Notes under the pieces: model-generated | Databases searched by the model: none | Told to the model about the DNA's origin: nothing | The model's input: only the letters and a program-made list of their open reading frames with translations | Made by a program: the position numbers and the translations under genes | Shown: positions 22,099 through 32,700 of the stretch, piece by piece | Position numbering within the stretch: the first letter of the stretch is position 1 | Layout: every line of letters starts with the position of its first letter | From: Cryptococcus deneoformans JEC21 | Taxonomy: Eukaryota; Basidiomycota; Tremellomycetes; Tremellales; Cryptococcaceae | NCBI RefSeq assembly: GCF_000091045.1 | Contig: NC_006692.1 | Location: 989,721 to 1,037,220, forward strand | Length of the DNA stretch: 47,500 bases | Direction of reading: 5' to 3'

Positions 22099-23463
22099 TC
22101 ATGATACAGGGATCTTGACCGCTTGCCCTTGCACACCAGCTGAAGATGACCCAGGTACACCTCCACCACCAGGTACAGGCACCTGTACCGTCAGCCCCCC
22201 TACAGCAGGCCTGCTCCTCGCAGCGAGGGCTTGCACCAGCATCCTTCCCACATCGCTGAAATCGTTCGCTGAAGAACTTGATCGCCAAGTCGGCTGGAAA
22301 GGAGGTTTCTTGGCAGGACGTTGTTGTGGGCGGGGAGGGGCGGCGGGAGGGGGCACGCCTGGCGCAAGGGTGGGTTGAGGAGGGATATGACCGAGAGTTG
22401 AGATGTGATGCTTGCATCGTTCTCCGGCCATCCGTGTGAGTGCAATAAGCTCGCTAATCTCCCTCCTGCCTTCTTCGCCTTCGGCTAATACCTCGTCATC
22501 CTCAGTCTCACCCTTTTTCTTTTCCTTCTTCTTTTCGACCTTGTCCTTTTTGACGGGCTCTTTGAAGTTGGGGTTGTGCTCACGTTGCCAATCGAGGTAA
22601 AGTTCGTCATAAGGACGAGTGCGCCCCTGGACGGCGCGTTTGGCACCGACGGTATGGGTTTTGCAGGTCAGTGAACGAGCACAGGGGTGACCCTTGTCGT
22701 TTATGACACCACATTGTCTGTCATAGTTGATAGGATTATTGGCTTGGCGTGCGTTAGCATGTTGCTGTGATTAAGCCGAACTGAGAAAAATTTACCTCGT
22801 TGACGTTTACGCTCTGCGATTTCTAAACGCTCTCTTTCCTTTGCCTCTCGTTTCTCCGCGCGGATCTTGTCTTTTTGGAGCTTTTTGATCTCACTCTTCT
22901 TCAATCCCTTGTACTCTTCAGGGATAATCGATGAAGATGGAGAAGGCAGACGCGCGCGTTTGGAGGGCGAGATGGAGACGTCTAAGGTTGTGTCAATGAA
23001 TTATTTAAGAGACTGTGAATGGGCAATGGGCAAGACTGACCCTCGGATGCACGCCTTTTTTTGGTGTCCATGATCTTTGCAGACTTCTTTGTCACAAGAG
23101 GTGCCCCGTCCAATACATGATTACACACCCCTTTTTTTCGAAATGTCAGTAACTGGACAGTGCAGGCGTAGATAACTGATGCCTGCGAGCTACAAAGCAA
23201 TACTCACGTCGATGCTCTGCGGCAGCCCACTCCATCCCGACTTTTCCACACCTTCCACATTTTACCAAACCTCTTCCCTCTTCATTTCCGGCCAGCAGCG
23301 GATACGTGCCAAACATGTACATGTCTTTTTCCGGTAGGAAGTCTGCTGGCGGCCGGGGGGTCTCTCCTGCTTGAGACTGAGCATGTGGAGACGATGCTGG
23401 TGATGGAGAAGTTGAGAATGAGAATGGAGGTAGAGGAGAGCGTGGGTTGAGTTTAAGCGGCAT
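22099..23463 (-). CDS. SGF73: SAGA complex subunit Sgf73 (ataxin-7 homologue, SCA7 domain)
   Basis: Sgf73 anchors the deubiquitinating module (Ubp8-Sgf11-Sus1) to SAGA. Exons 23463-23208, 23130-23041, 22981-22796 and 22742-22099 give 391 residues. An N-terminal zinc-knuckle candidate spans exons 1 and 2: CGRCGKVGMEWAAAEHRRVC then NH, a CxxC...HxxxCxH arrangement like the ataxin-7 ZnF that touches Ubp8. A basic helix (EYKGLKKSEIKKLQKDKIRAE) follows. The SCA7 domain is clear: INYDRQCGVINDKGHPCARS, LTCKTHTVGAKRAVQGR and RPYDELYLDWQREHNPNF, holding its Cys/His metal ligands. The rest is a Lys/Glu stretch and a Pro/Gly-rich tail. Splice choices are supported by the exact SCA7 read-through. It shares a 502-bp divergent promoter with CIN1. 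Confidence 0.93.
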
Positions 23464-23965
23464 GGTGGATGGCTACCTGATGGACCTTTTTGAGGTCGCG
23501 GTTAGAGACGGGAGATGAAGAGTGGCGGAATGCTGCAAAATGCACTTGGCCAGAGTGTTGCCGCCAGACTTTTACGCCTCTTTCAGCCCTGAGTTAATGT
23601 GTAGGGATGTTCAGAGGAGCAGTCTGGCCTGGCGTGATTCGAGGATGGTTTGTGAATAGATTGAATAGAAATACTGTTCGTTAGTCGGATAGCGAGCGAG
23701 TAAACGAACAACCTGATTAGAAATATCGTGACCTCATCACTTGCGGAGTGTGTACTCAGAACTGACTTTTGTGCCCAGAATTGGCTTTTAAGTCTGGAAT
23801 GCAACAAGATAATAGACATTTTTGCCGCATTCCATAAGCCAAATTTCAGGGTCATTTCAGGGAGCCAATGACGACGGCGGACCGGTGTATACACTCCGCC
23901 ACGCTCGCTCCTCATTTATCTCTTTCTTTCTTCCTTTTCTTTCTTCCTTCTTTCCAACATCCGCA
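23464..23965. promoter_or_regulatory. divergent promoter region between SGF73 and CIN1
   Basis: Both start codons face outward. A pyrimidine-rich leader (TTTCTTTCTTCCTTTTC and similar, about 23913-23958) precedes the CIN1 ATG. No gene or clear motif is otherwise seen. Confidence 0.5.
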
Positions 23966-26900
23966 ATGCAGTCGAACCAGTGGGGGCAATACCCCTACAG
24001 CCAGCAGCAGCAGCCCTCATTCCTCAATTCCCAGCCAACAGGCTTCGCTGGGGCTGGTCTCCAGCCCATGCAGACCGGCTTCCCTCAGCAACAGCGTCCG
24101 CAACAGACAGGCATCGCAGGAGCTCAACCAGGCCAGAATTATGCCTTCCTCAACCAGCCTCCTTCGAGCAACTTCAGGGGGAATGGTATTGCCCCGCAGA
24201 TGACCGGGTTTCCGGGCGGTACAGGCATGGTATCCCAGCAGACAGGAATGATGCCCCAACAGACTGGGTTCAATGCTTCCGCGAATGCTGGCAGGATGAT
24301 GCCTCAACAAACTGGATTCCAAGGAGGTATGATGTCCCAACCAACAGGAATGATGTCCCAATCGACAGGGATGGGATTGACTCCGCAACAGACTGGTTGG
24401 CAAGGTGGTGCTGGCTTGATGTCGCAGCCCACCGGCATTGGCAGGTTGCAGGCTCAACCTACTGGTATGCCTCATGATCCAAGACTGCAAACTATGATGC
24501 AGAGCTTCATGCCTAGCAACATGTCACAGGTGAGTGAACTTTTGACGCGTCGTATTCGCATCGATTGACCCTTCCTAGCCATTTTCTTCGGGCGTTCCCC
24601 AGTTTGCCCAGTCGTCTCAGCCTCTGCAGCAGACTTTCCAGTCGCTTTTGCAAAATCCTTCCGTCAATACACCCAAGATCCCATGGACTCTCTCCCGTCA
24701 AGAGAAGAAGGATTATGACCAAATCTTCAGGGCTTGGGATACTAAGGGTGATGGATTCATTTCTGGTGATATGGCCAGGAACGTCTTTGGTCAGAGTGGT
24801 TTGAGTCAGGACGATCTCATGAAGATCTGGTAAGTCCTCGCGCGATTTGAAGACGAATCAAGTCTAATAACAATTTAGGAACCTTTCCGATGTTGACAAC
24901 AGAGGCAAGCTCAACTTGCCTGAGTTCCACGTTGCGATGGGTCTTATTTACCGGGGTGAGTCTTGCATCTGCCCTACACACGTACATAAGCTAACCCTAA
25001 AAAGCCCTTAACGGCAATCAGATCCCTGATAAACTTCCTGAGGAGCTCGTCCCTGCCTCTATGCGAGACATTGACTCCACAGTCAACTTCATGAAAGACC
25101 TCCTCAAGCACGAGTCTATTTCTCGGCCGGGTACTGCCTCTCCTGCATACTCGACCCCTGCCAGTGCTTCTAAGGATGCTCTTCTTTACAAACACTCTGA
25201 CGAAGTGCCTTCCACATACAAGCCGTCTTCCAGGCACCTCGATCGCAAGTCTGTGCGTTATGGCGGCGAAGATCCCGACGCCGGCTTGAAGGACATTCGA
25301 CGAAAACTCGAAAACACCTCTTCCTTGCTCGAGAAGTCTGCTGAAAAATCTGCAGAGGACGAAGAGCTTGAAGAGGAGATTGAGACTTTGCAATACCGTG
25401 TGAAGCGTATCCAGGAGGATATTGAATATACTTCCAAGGGTCGTCGTACTGCTGAAAAGGACGAGGAACGCCGAAAACTTGAAAGAGAATTGCTTTATCT
25501 CATGCACGAAAAGCTTCCCGAGCTTGAGCGGAGGCAAGAGAGGAGAAGGGAAGAAAAGGCCATGGAGGAGCGTGCCGGTGTAAGAAGACGAGATGAGAGA
25601 AACAAGACTCATGGGAGATTTGATGATCGAGACAGAGACAGGGATGAGTATGAGAGGTACCGAGGGACATATGATAGGGAGAGGGACAGAAGTCGAGAGA
25701 GGGATAGGTATGACTATGACAGGGATCGACGAGACAGGTCGCGAGATAGGTCTCGTGACAGGTATGACAGGTATGACAAGTATGATCGCGACAGACGGGA
25801 TGACCGCGATAGGTATGACCGACCTCGATCACCAACCGGCGTGCGCTCCCCACCCCCTGCACCTCCTCCCCCATCCGCCTCTGCTACCTCCAGCTCTGCC
25901 CCTCCACCTCCCCCAGCCCCGACATCCTCTTCCTCCGTCCCTTCTACAAAGAATATGACTCCTGAGGAGCGAAAAGCTTACATTCGTGAGCAGGCTCAAC
26001 GACGTATCCAAGAGCGTCTCAAGGCTCTCGGTGTTTCTTCCGAGGATAAAGAGGAGGAAGTTGATACCAGCGTGCAGGACAGGTTGGAGAAGGAGAGGAA
26101 AGAAGCCGAAGAGAAGAGTAGAAAGGCAGAAGAAGCGCAAAAGGAAAGAGATGAAGCTAGGAAGAGGAGATTGGCAGAGGCTGGTGGTGCTGCTGCTGAG
26201 CCTAAGAGTGAGGAGAAACCCGCTGAACCCGCTGCGCCTTCTTTGAAGAGCGCCATGAAGAAGCCTGCCGCCCCTCCTCCTGCACCGACACCTCGAAGCA
26301 AGGCCGCTCCTGTGCCTCCACCTTCTCGTGCCCACCCTGCTCCCGCTCCCCCTGCCGCTCCAACTCCTCCCACCCCTCAGCCTCCTACGCCTAAACCCGA
26401 CGAAGACGATCCTGAAGAGCTCGAGCTCCGACGTCGAGAGGAAGCCGCTGCCAAAGCCAAAGCCGAGCGTCGAGCGAGGTTGGAAGCTCTGCAGAAGGAA
26501 GAGGAAGAGGAACGAAGACAAGAAGAGGCTTTGCTGGCAGCTAGGAAGAATAGGAGTCTTGGGGCTAGTCCGGTTCCACCTGCGGCCGAGACACCCAAGA
26601 AGGAAGCAAGCTCATCTGCTGCTCCTTCCCCTGCACCTCCTGCACCTCCTGCCCCACCCGCCCCACCCGCGCCTCCTGCACCCCCCGCGGAATCTGCGCC
26701 TTCTTACAACCCTTTCCGAAAGCCCGGGGGTGCCCCTGGTGCTACTCCTTCTCCTGCTGCCCCTGCTGGCGGCTTCAATCCCTTCTTCAAACCTCCCGCC
26801 GCTGCCTCTGTTTCGCCCTCTCCTGCTGCCGAATCACCTGCACTGGCAGCTCCTCCCCCTCCTGCGCCTCCCCCACCACCAGCGGACCCCGCCTTCCAGC

Positions 26901-29900
26901 CTCCTCGAGGCCCCCGATCTCCTCCTAGCGAACCCGAATGGGAGGACATCGCGGAGAAGCAAGTCGACGAGTCTGATTCTTCCGACGACGAGTATACTAC
27001 TTCTCGTGCTGGTCGTCAAGGCCTGGCTCAGGCTTTGTTCGGTAACATTATGGGTGGTTCATCTCCTTCTACTTCCCGTCCAGGTTCCGCGGCCCCTCAA
27101 GCGCCAAAGGAGCCTCCCAAAGCACTTGCCAATGTTGGCGGTGGAAACCCCGAGCAAGGAAGGGGTGCATTGTTGTCCGCTATTCAGGGTGGTGCCAGGT
27201 TGAAAAAGGCTCAAACCGTCGACAAATCTGGACCTCCCGATATCGGCAGGGTTATTGGTGACGCCGCGCCTCCTTCTCACATCCGGGAAACTCCCCGAGA
27301 ATACGCGCCACCATCTCCTCCCGCCGCTGCTCCTGGTCCTGTGGAAGAGCGAGCTCCTTCCCCCGCGCCACCTTCGGAGGACTCGTTCATCAGTGGTAAT
27401 CCCAACCGTCAGTCTATTGACTGGTACGCTGGTCTCGCTGCCGATGCCTCCCACCCGGCTGCCAGCGTGGGCGAGACATCCATGCTTGAACCTCCTCAGG
27501 AGGAGGAAGAAGAGAAAGAGCAACATGGATATGAGCAGATTGAGAAGCCGCGTGTCCAAATCGAGGGTGAAGATGATTTGAACGAGTTTGACTTCGCTAC
27601 CAGTAAGTTGCGATAGTGTTTGGACCCTTATTATCTCTATTGACGAAAGAGCACAGCCATTCGAGTGCGAGCACTCTACGAATTCGTTGGTACCCGAGAC
27701 GTGGACCTTAGTTTCAAGGAGGATGTGGTGATTGAGGCTCACCCTGCAAAGGATGAGTCCAGTCCCTGGTGGTATGGCACCGTGGTGAAAGATGGCAGCA
27801 AGGGTTGGTTCCCCAAGAACTATGTCGAACACATCCAGGGTGCGTTTTCATGCTTCTGATAAACGGATGGGCACCCACTAACTGATTTATAGCTGTCCGC
27901 GCGAAAGCGCTTTACTCCTACGCCGCTGGCGATCCAGACCAACTGCCCTTCGCTGAAGGGGACATCCTCGAAGTCGTCGACCGATCCGAAAATGACTGGT
28001 GGAAGGTTGAAAACACTGGCATCATCTTCCTTGTGCCTGCTGCATACTTAGAGATTATCGATGGTTAGTCACTTTTCCTCTTATACCCCCACTCCTCAAA
28101 AGATCGCTCGTTTACCGTTGTGGTTTGACGCAGGCTGAAACTGTGTTTCTTATTTTTCTTTTCATGCTTGATCATTATACCAAAAACACCAAAACGTCAA
28201 AAAAAATCTCTACTTTGGAATGCGACTTTATGCACGAATTTATGGGTCTGATCGGTAATATAGCTAACGAAACTTCAAGAGGCCTGTCTACTCAAGTTGC
28301 AACAGACGAGAATTTGGGCATCAGTCCTGAACCAGCGGCTCCTACTGACATTGAAGCGCAATCAATGTCCACGATTCCGGAAGTCACCAGCGCCATGGAA
28401 CAGCTCAAGCTACCAGCTGAAGGGTATCTGGAAGCAGAAATCTCGGATTCGCTGCAATCCACTGAGGATTCACGTAGACTGAGCGCCCACAGTATCCCAC
28501 CCCCGCTTCGCACCCGTCCTAGAGCCATTTCAACGCTCTCAATAGCAAGCACGGCCATGTCGCATACGCCCTCGTTCATCACTGACAATGAAGAGGATGA
28601 AGGGGAATCTTCGTCCGATGACTCGATACTCAGTTTTTGGTCTTCTGATGAGTCTAGTTCTGAATCTGAAGATGAGACTGAACCTGAAGAGGAGCCGCCT
28701 GCAGATGATAAGCTGGCCAAAATCGAGAAGCCCAGGAAGGAACGCCGTGCGGCGCCCAAACCTCCTAAGAAGGAAATCGACGCTGAAAAAGAAGTTGAGC
28801 GTAAAAAACGTGAAGAACAACGCCAGGCTATTCTTGCTGCCACGGGTCTTCAACTCAAGCGTGAGCCATCCGGAGCGCCTGCGCAAAGACTTGGGCGAGT
28901 TGCATCCAGAAGAAGACCAGCGCCCAATGTCCCAGGCAGAAAGAGAAGACACGCCCCAGCAGTGCCCGAAGGTAAGAGCAAAAAGCTACCTAGCCCTCCA
29001 TCGAAAGAAATTCAGTCAGACAGATTGGAGACGGGAGATGCATACGCTCGGTACGAGGCATTCCTCGCTCAGTCTGCTCAGGTTCAATCCCAACCTCTAC
29101 CTCGACCTGAGGCAGTCCGAACCGAGTCTCGACCGCCATCCCAAGTCCTCTCTCCCCAACATACTGGGCCTACAGCGGGAGCTGCTTTGTCTCCTGCATC
29201 AACCACAACTTCTCTTCCCATTTCCACCTTGTCACTCGGCAAGGAAACAGGCGGGAAAATCACCGGCTTCCTCAAGAGTATGATGACACCACATGGACAC
29301 GAACCTAAACGACCATCCATTAGCGGTCCTACGATTACGAGGGTAGACGAACCTCCTGCCTCTCCGGCCCCTGGATCAGGTATTTTCAGCTCAGGTGAAG
29401 AATTAGATGCCGGGTTTGGTAAGACTTGGTCTAGTCTGGTAGAACCGAGTGTTTTAGAAACGATGGATAAGAGGGAGAGAAAGAGGCAAGAAGCGATTTT
29501 TGAATTCGTCGCTACTGAGATTGGTTATAACAGAGATTTGCAATTGATTGTGGAGGTAAGAATCACTATCTTATCTATCTTGCAATGCTCATCTCCTTCT
29601 CACAGGTGTTTTACACCTCTCTTTTGCCTCTGCTGGACGAGAAAGCTCTTACTGTCATCTTTGCCAACATTGAAGACATCCTTTTGTTCAATACTGGATT
29701 TCTCAGTGCTTTGGAAGAGAGGCAGAAAGCAGCAAGGCTGTATATCGACAGGATCGGTGATGTGTTGGGTTTTCTCAATGAAGCTGGAGTGTATATGGTG
29801 CGCTGAGCTTTAACCATGTTTCTCAGGTAACCATTAGCTGACAGGAATCGTAGACTTACTGTGTGAACCAACACCAGGCTATCAAGCTTCTACAGAGCCT

Positions 29901-30855
29901 TAGGGAGGAGAAACCTGAACTGGATGTTCATCTGAAGGTTAGCGCTTTTACATACTACGAATATGAGGCATATTGACTCTCCATAGCACATCCAAGCGAC
30001 CAACAGCTCTATCCGAGGCCTCGATCTCTCTCATTACCTCCTCATACCGAGTAAGTAACATATACAGTTTTATTACTTCTTCATTAATCATGACTCTCAT
30101 TTTCAGTGCAACGAATAACGCGTTACCCTCTTCTTATCAAGCAAATCATTGCCTACACTCCTTACGACTCTTCCGATTTACCCTCTCTCCAATCGGCATT
30201 GCATGCAGTTGAAAGGATTGTATCTAGGATCAACGAGAGCGTGAGGGAAGCGGAAGGGCAAGAACGATTGAGAGTACTGAGCGAGAATCTGTGGATTGGA
30301 GGTGAAGGGTGAGTCCTTGATACCCCTGTTAGAGGAAGGAAGTTGACGCATATTTAGACGACTTGATTTAACGGCTCCAACGGCGTTCCTCGGCCCTAGA
30401 AAGCTTATCAAAGAGGGACCTGTATCCAAGGCCAAGTCAGGTAGGAAGCTCAGTATGGTTCTGTGTAACGATATCCTCGTCCTTCTCGAGGATAAAAGTC
30501 TTTATCGCATGGTATGTTTTCTCGCTGAGCGCTCGAGGATGAATGGCTGATGGTAACCGTTTAGCCATTGGCATTGCATGAGGTTGAAGTGCGACAGACG
30601 AGAGATTCGATGGGCTTCGCGTTGAAGGCGGATCAGCGAAGGGGAGGGGATACTATTGCCCTCAAGTGCGTACTGCTATTTCCCAACGACTGAATGAAGC
30701 TGACGGGGGGGGCTTCGTAGGGCTGCAAGTGCAAATGATGCGAAAGACTGGATGCAGAAGATTGATAAAGCGAGAAAAAGGGTCCTGGCGACTAGTAGTG
30801 AGTTGTTAACCTCCTTAGGATGAGGCGTTTGCTGACTTCAGTGTCCGTAGGATGA
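23966..30855 (+). CDS. CIN1: intersectin homologue Cin1: EH, WH2, two SH3, RhoGEF (DH) and PH domains
   Basis: A scaffold for endocytosis and actin assembly. Exons 23966-24529, 24579-24829, 24879-24955, 25005-27602, 27657-27839, 27893-28063, 28282-29555, 29606-29797, 29854-29937, 29987-30050, 30107-30308, 30358-30511, 30565-30665, 30721-30797 and 30851-30855 give 1,998 residues. In order: QQTG/QPTG repeats as in Pan1 (1-190); one EH domain (about 221-330, WDTKGDGFISGDMARNVF); coiled coil; an Arg/Asp/Tyr-rich tract; Pro/Ala-rich linkers; WH2 motif LLSAIQGGARLKKAQTVDKS (about 1015-1035); two SH3 domains (about 1166-1282); a DH domain with MQRITRYPLLIKQII; and a PH domain ending KDWMQKIDKARK. 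C. neoformans Cin1 is known from genetic work as an intersectin with pleiotropic roles. Human ITSN1 has two EH and five SH3 domains. Intron 28064-28281 may act as an isoform switch. The last coding exon is a tentative 5-nt exon. Confidence 0.93.
28064..28281 (+). other. CIN1: long CIN1 intron between SH3-2 and the DH region, candidate isoform switch
   Basis: This 218-nt intron is several times longer than its neighbours (mostly 45-55 nt). Its donor is GTTAGT, and its acceptor lies at AAGAG just before the codons for GLSTQVATD. If retained, translation stops at TAG 28066-28068, giving a protein of about 1,282 residues that ends right after the second SH3 and lacks DH and PH. This mirrors the short and long forms of animal intersectin. 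Confidence 0.6.
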
Positions 30856-30972
30856 TTGGACCGAGGGATGACACGGACTCAAAGATAGATATGGACGATC
30901 TTGTTTTCGTATACATACAAGAATAATTTACAACCGACGAATGATGCAAAGACTGATTATGATACCCAATGA

Positions 30973-32563
30973 TTACCAATCGACATTTTCGGTCTTTATG
31001 ACAGGCTCTGCCCCGATATCCGTGGGGCCATCTACCTGATCCAAGACCTCTAACACTTCATCAGGTCGTCTCATCCCTGGTTCCTTGATCATCTGCTCCA
31101 CCTCGACCGAATTCTCTGGTTCCTCATCTTTGATTTTCTCTAATCCTCCCTCATATCCAATCTCAACCTTGGCCTCACTCTTAACTCCCTTCGCTTGACC
31201 CCACCGCCACTGCCCGATAGCAAGTTCATCCTCCTCTTCCTTGAAGCTATACGTCACCTCTTTTCTGCCCTTGGCATTCGCCCCTTTTACTCGACTTGGG
31301 CATATCTCCTTTTGGCCTAACAGACAGATATCGCACCTAGGCCCAACTGGGAGGCAGATCACTTGACCAAAACCGACCATCAAGGGGTTGATAGGTTTAT
31401 GTAAATGGGGGGGAAGCCATGATTGAAGGTTGAGTCGGGTTTGTTCTGGGGTGGATGTAGGTGGACGGTGCCATTTGAGGCGATTTGTGATGCGATGAAC
31501 GTGGACGTCAACTCCGATTCCAGCATTACTTTTTATTTTATGTCAGTTGAGAGGTATAGATGAAGGATAACGAAAGATTACATACATATCCCAAGCGCAT
31601 TGCAGGGCCAAGAAAGCCATTTTAGGCCCTACGCCCTTCAACTTGCACAAACCTTCGACCGTCTTTGGCACGTCTCCTTTCTCATCTCCTTCTTGTTCCA
31701 AAAGTGTCTTTGCAGCCTCTTGGATGTATTCTGCCTTTCGTCGCCAGAATCCAACCTTGTTGATACATTCCTGGATGGTTTCCAAGGGTGCAGCGGCCAG
31801 AGAGGCGGCAGAAAGACCACCTGGCAGAGAGGTGTGAAGAGAGGTGACGGCTGCTGAGGTCACAGCATCTTTTGTTTGAGAGGAGAGCATGAGAGATATG
31901 AGGATGTGGAAACGAAAAGTCTTATGCTCGGATTAGCACCGACATGAGGCTTTAACTGAAAATAAATACCTTTGGATCTCCTTCGGTATTGGTTCTCGGC
32001 CGTTCGCAGCCCCTAAACAAAGCTATCAGTATATGCGTTCGGCACGAGAGGTCACGAATCGCTTACATATCATCAACAGGAGCGACAATACCCCGTCTCA
32101 TCTTTTCAATCAATCGGTACTGTTCTTCCCATTTTGCAGGGGCCGCATGAGGTTTTGCAAGCGCTACCTGTGGCAATGGTTTTTTTGCCGGAGACTTTAT
32201 TGGGCTTGCCTTTGTTTCAATTTCTTCCTCCTTGACAACATCATCTATCCTCGGACGCTTCCTAGGGGAAGGTATCGAGCCCTTGTATTCGTACTTGGCG
32301 ATGTTTAATTTGTTCTTCTTGACGGGCGATGCCAATTCTTCCACTGTAGCACTCGATCTGGTCGGTCGACGGAGGGAACTATACGTAAGCTTGGAGCTTG
32401 GCGGCTCTGCCTTGACCGCATCTGTTGGGATAATAGAGACCTTCTGGTTGAGTGCTAACTTTGTTGAGCGGAGATTTGGCCTTCTCGACATTATTCTGAT
32501 GTTTGAAGAGGTAATGTTGTCTTGATGATTGGTCTTCTTGATTGTCGCCTTATCGATCGGCAT
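30973..32563 (-). CDS. NTH1: endonuclease III homologue (bifunctional DNA glycosylase/AP lyase) Nth1/Ntg
   Basis: Removes oxidised pyrimidines in base excision repair and cuts the abasic strand by beta-elimination. Five exons, the first 32563-32067 and the last ending at 30973, give about 475 residues. A basic N-terminus ([32 protein letters not shown]) can serve nuclear or mitochondrial targeting. The core reads [15 protein letters not shown], helix-hairpin-helix [13 protein letters not shown] with the Schiff-base Lys, and the catalytic Asp in [16 protein letters not shown] [4Fe-4S] cluster motif, C-x6-C-x2-C-x7-C, follows ([12 protein letters not shown] to EIC). Its last spacing is two residues longer than the bacterial x5. 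A Glu/Lys-rich tail of about 100 residues ends the protein. ATG 32563 is the first in frame; a second ATG (MSRRPNLRS) lies about 70 nt downstream. Confidence 0.93.
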
Positions 32564-32700
32564 CTTCCAGGTCACGTGATTCTCACGCTAACGGCGGGGA
32601 TGGCCGCTCCATTTGAAAATTCAAGAAGTTGAGAACAGTGAGATTCTTGTTATTGTCGAAAGCAATTCTCAATAAAACATCATCTACTTTAAACACCACA
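32564..32700. promoter_or_regulatory. compact bidirectional promoter between NTH1 and ROK1
   Basis: Only 137 bp separate the two start codons. The palindromic E-box TCACGTGA lies at 32572-32579, next to the NTH1 end. Confidence 0.6.

Noticed and set aside
25829..26521. Long minus-strand ORFs opposite the CIN1 Pro/Ala-rich region (also 26704-26949)
   Set aside because: They are shadows of the GC-rich, repetitive CIN1 codons; no introns, start context or motifs of their own.
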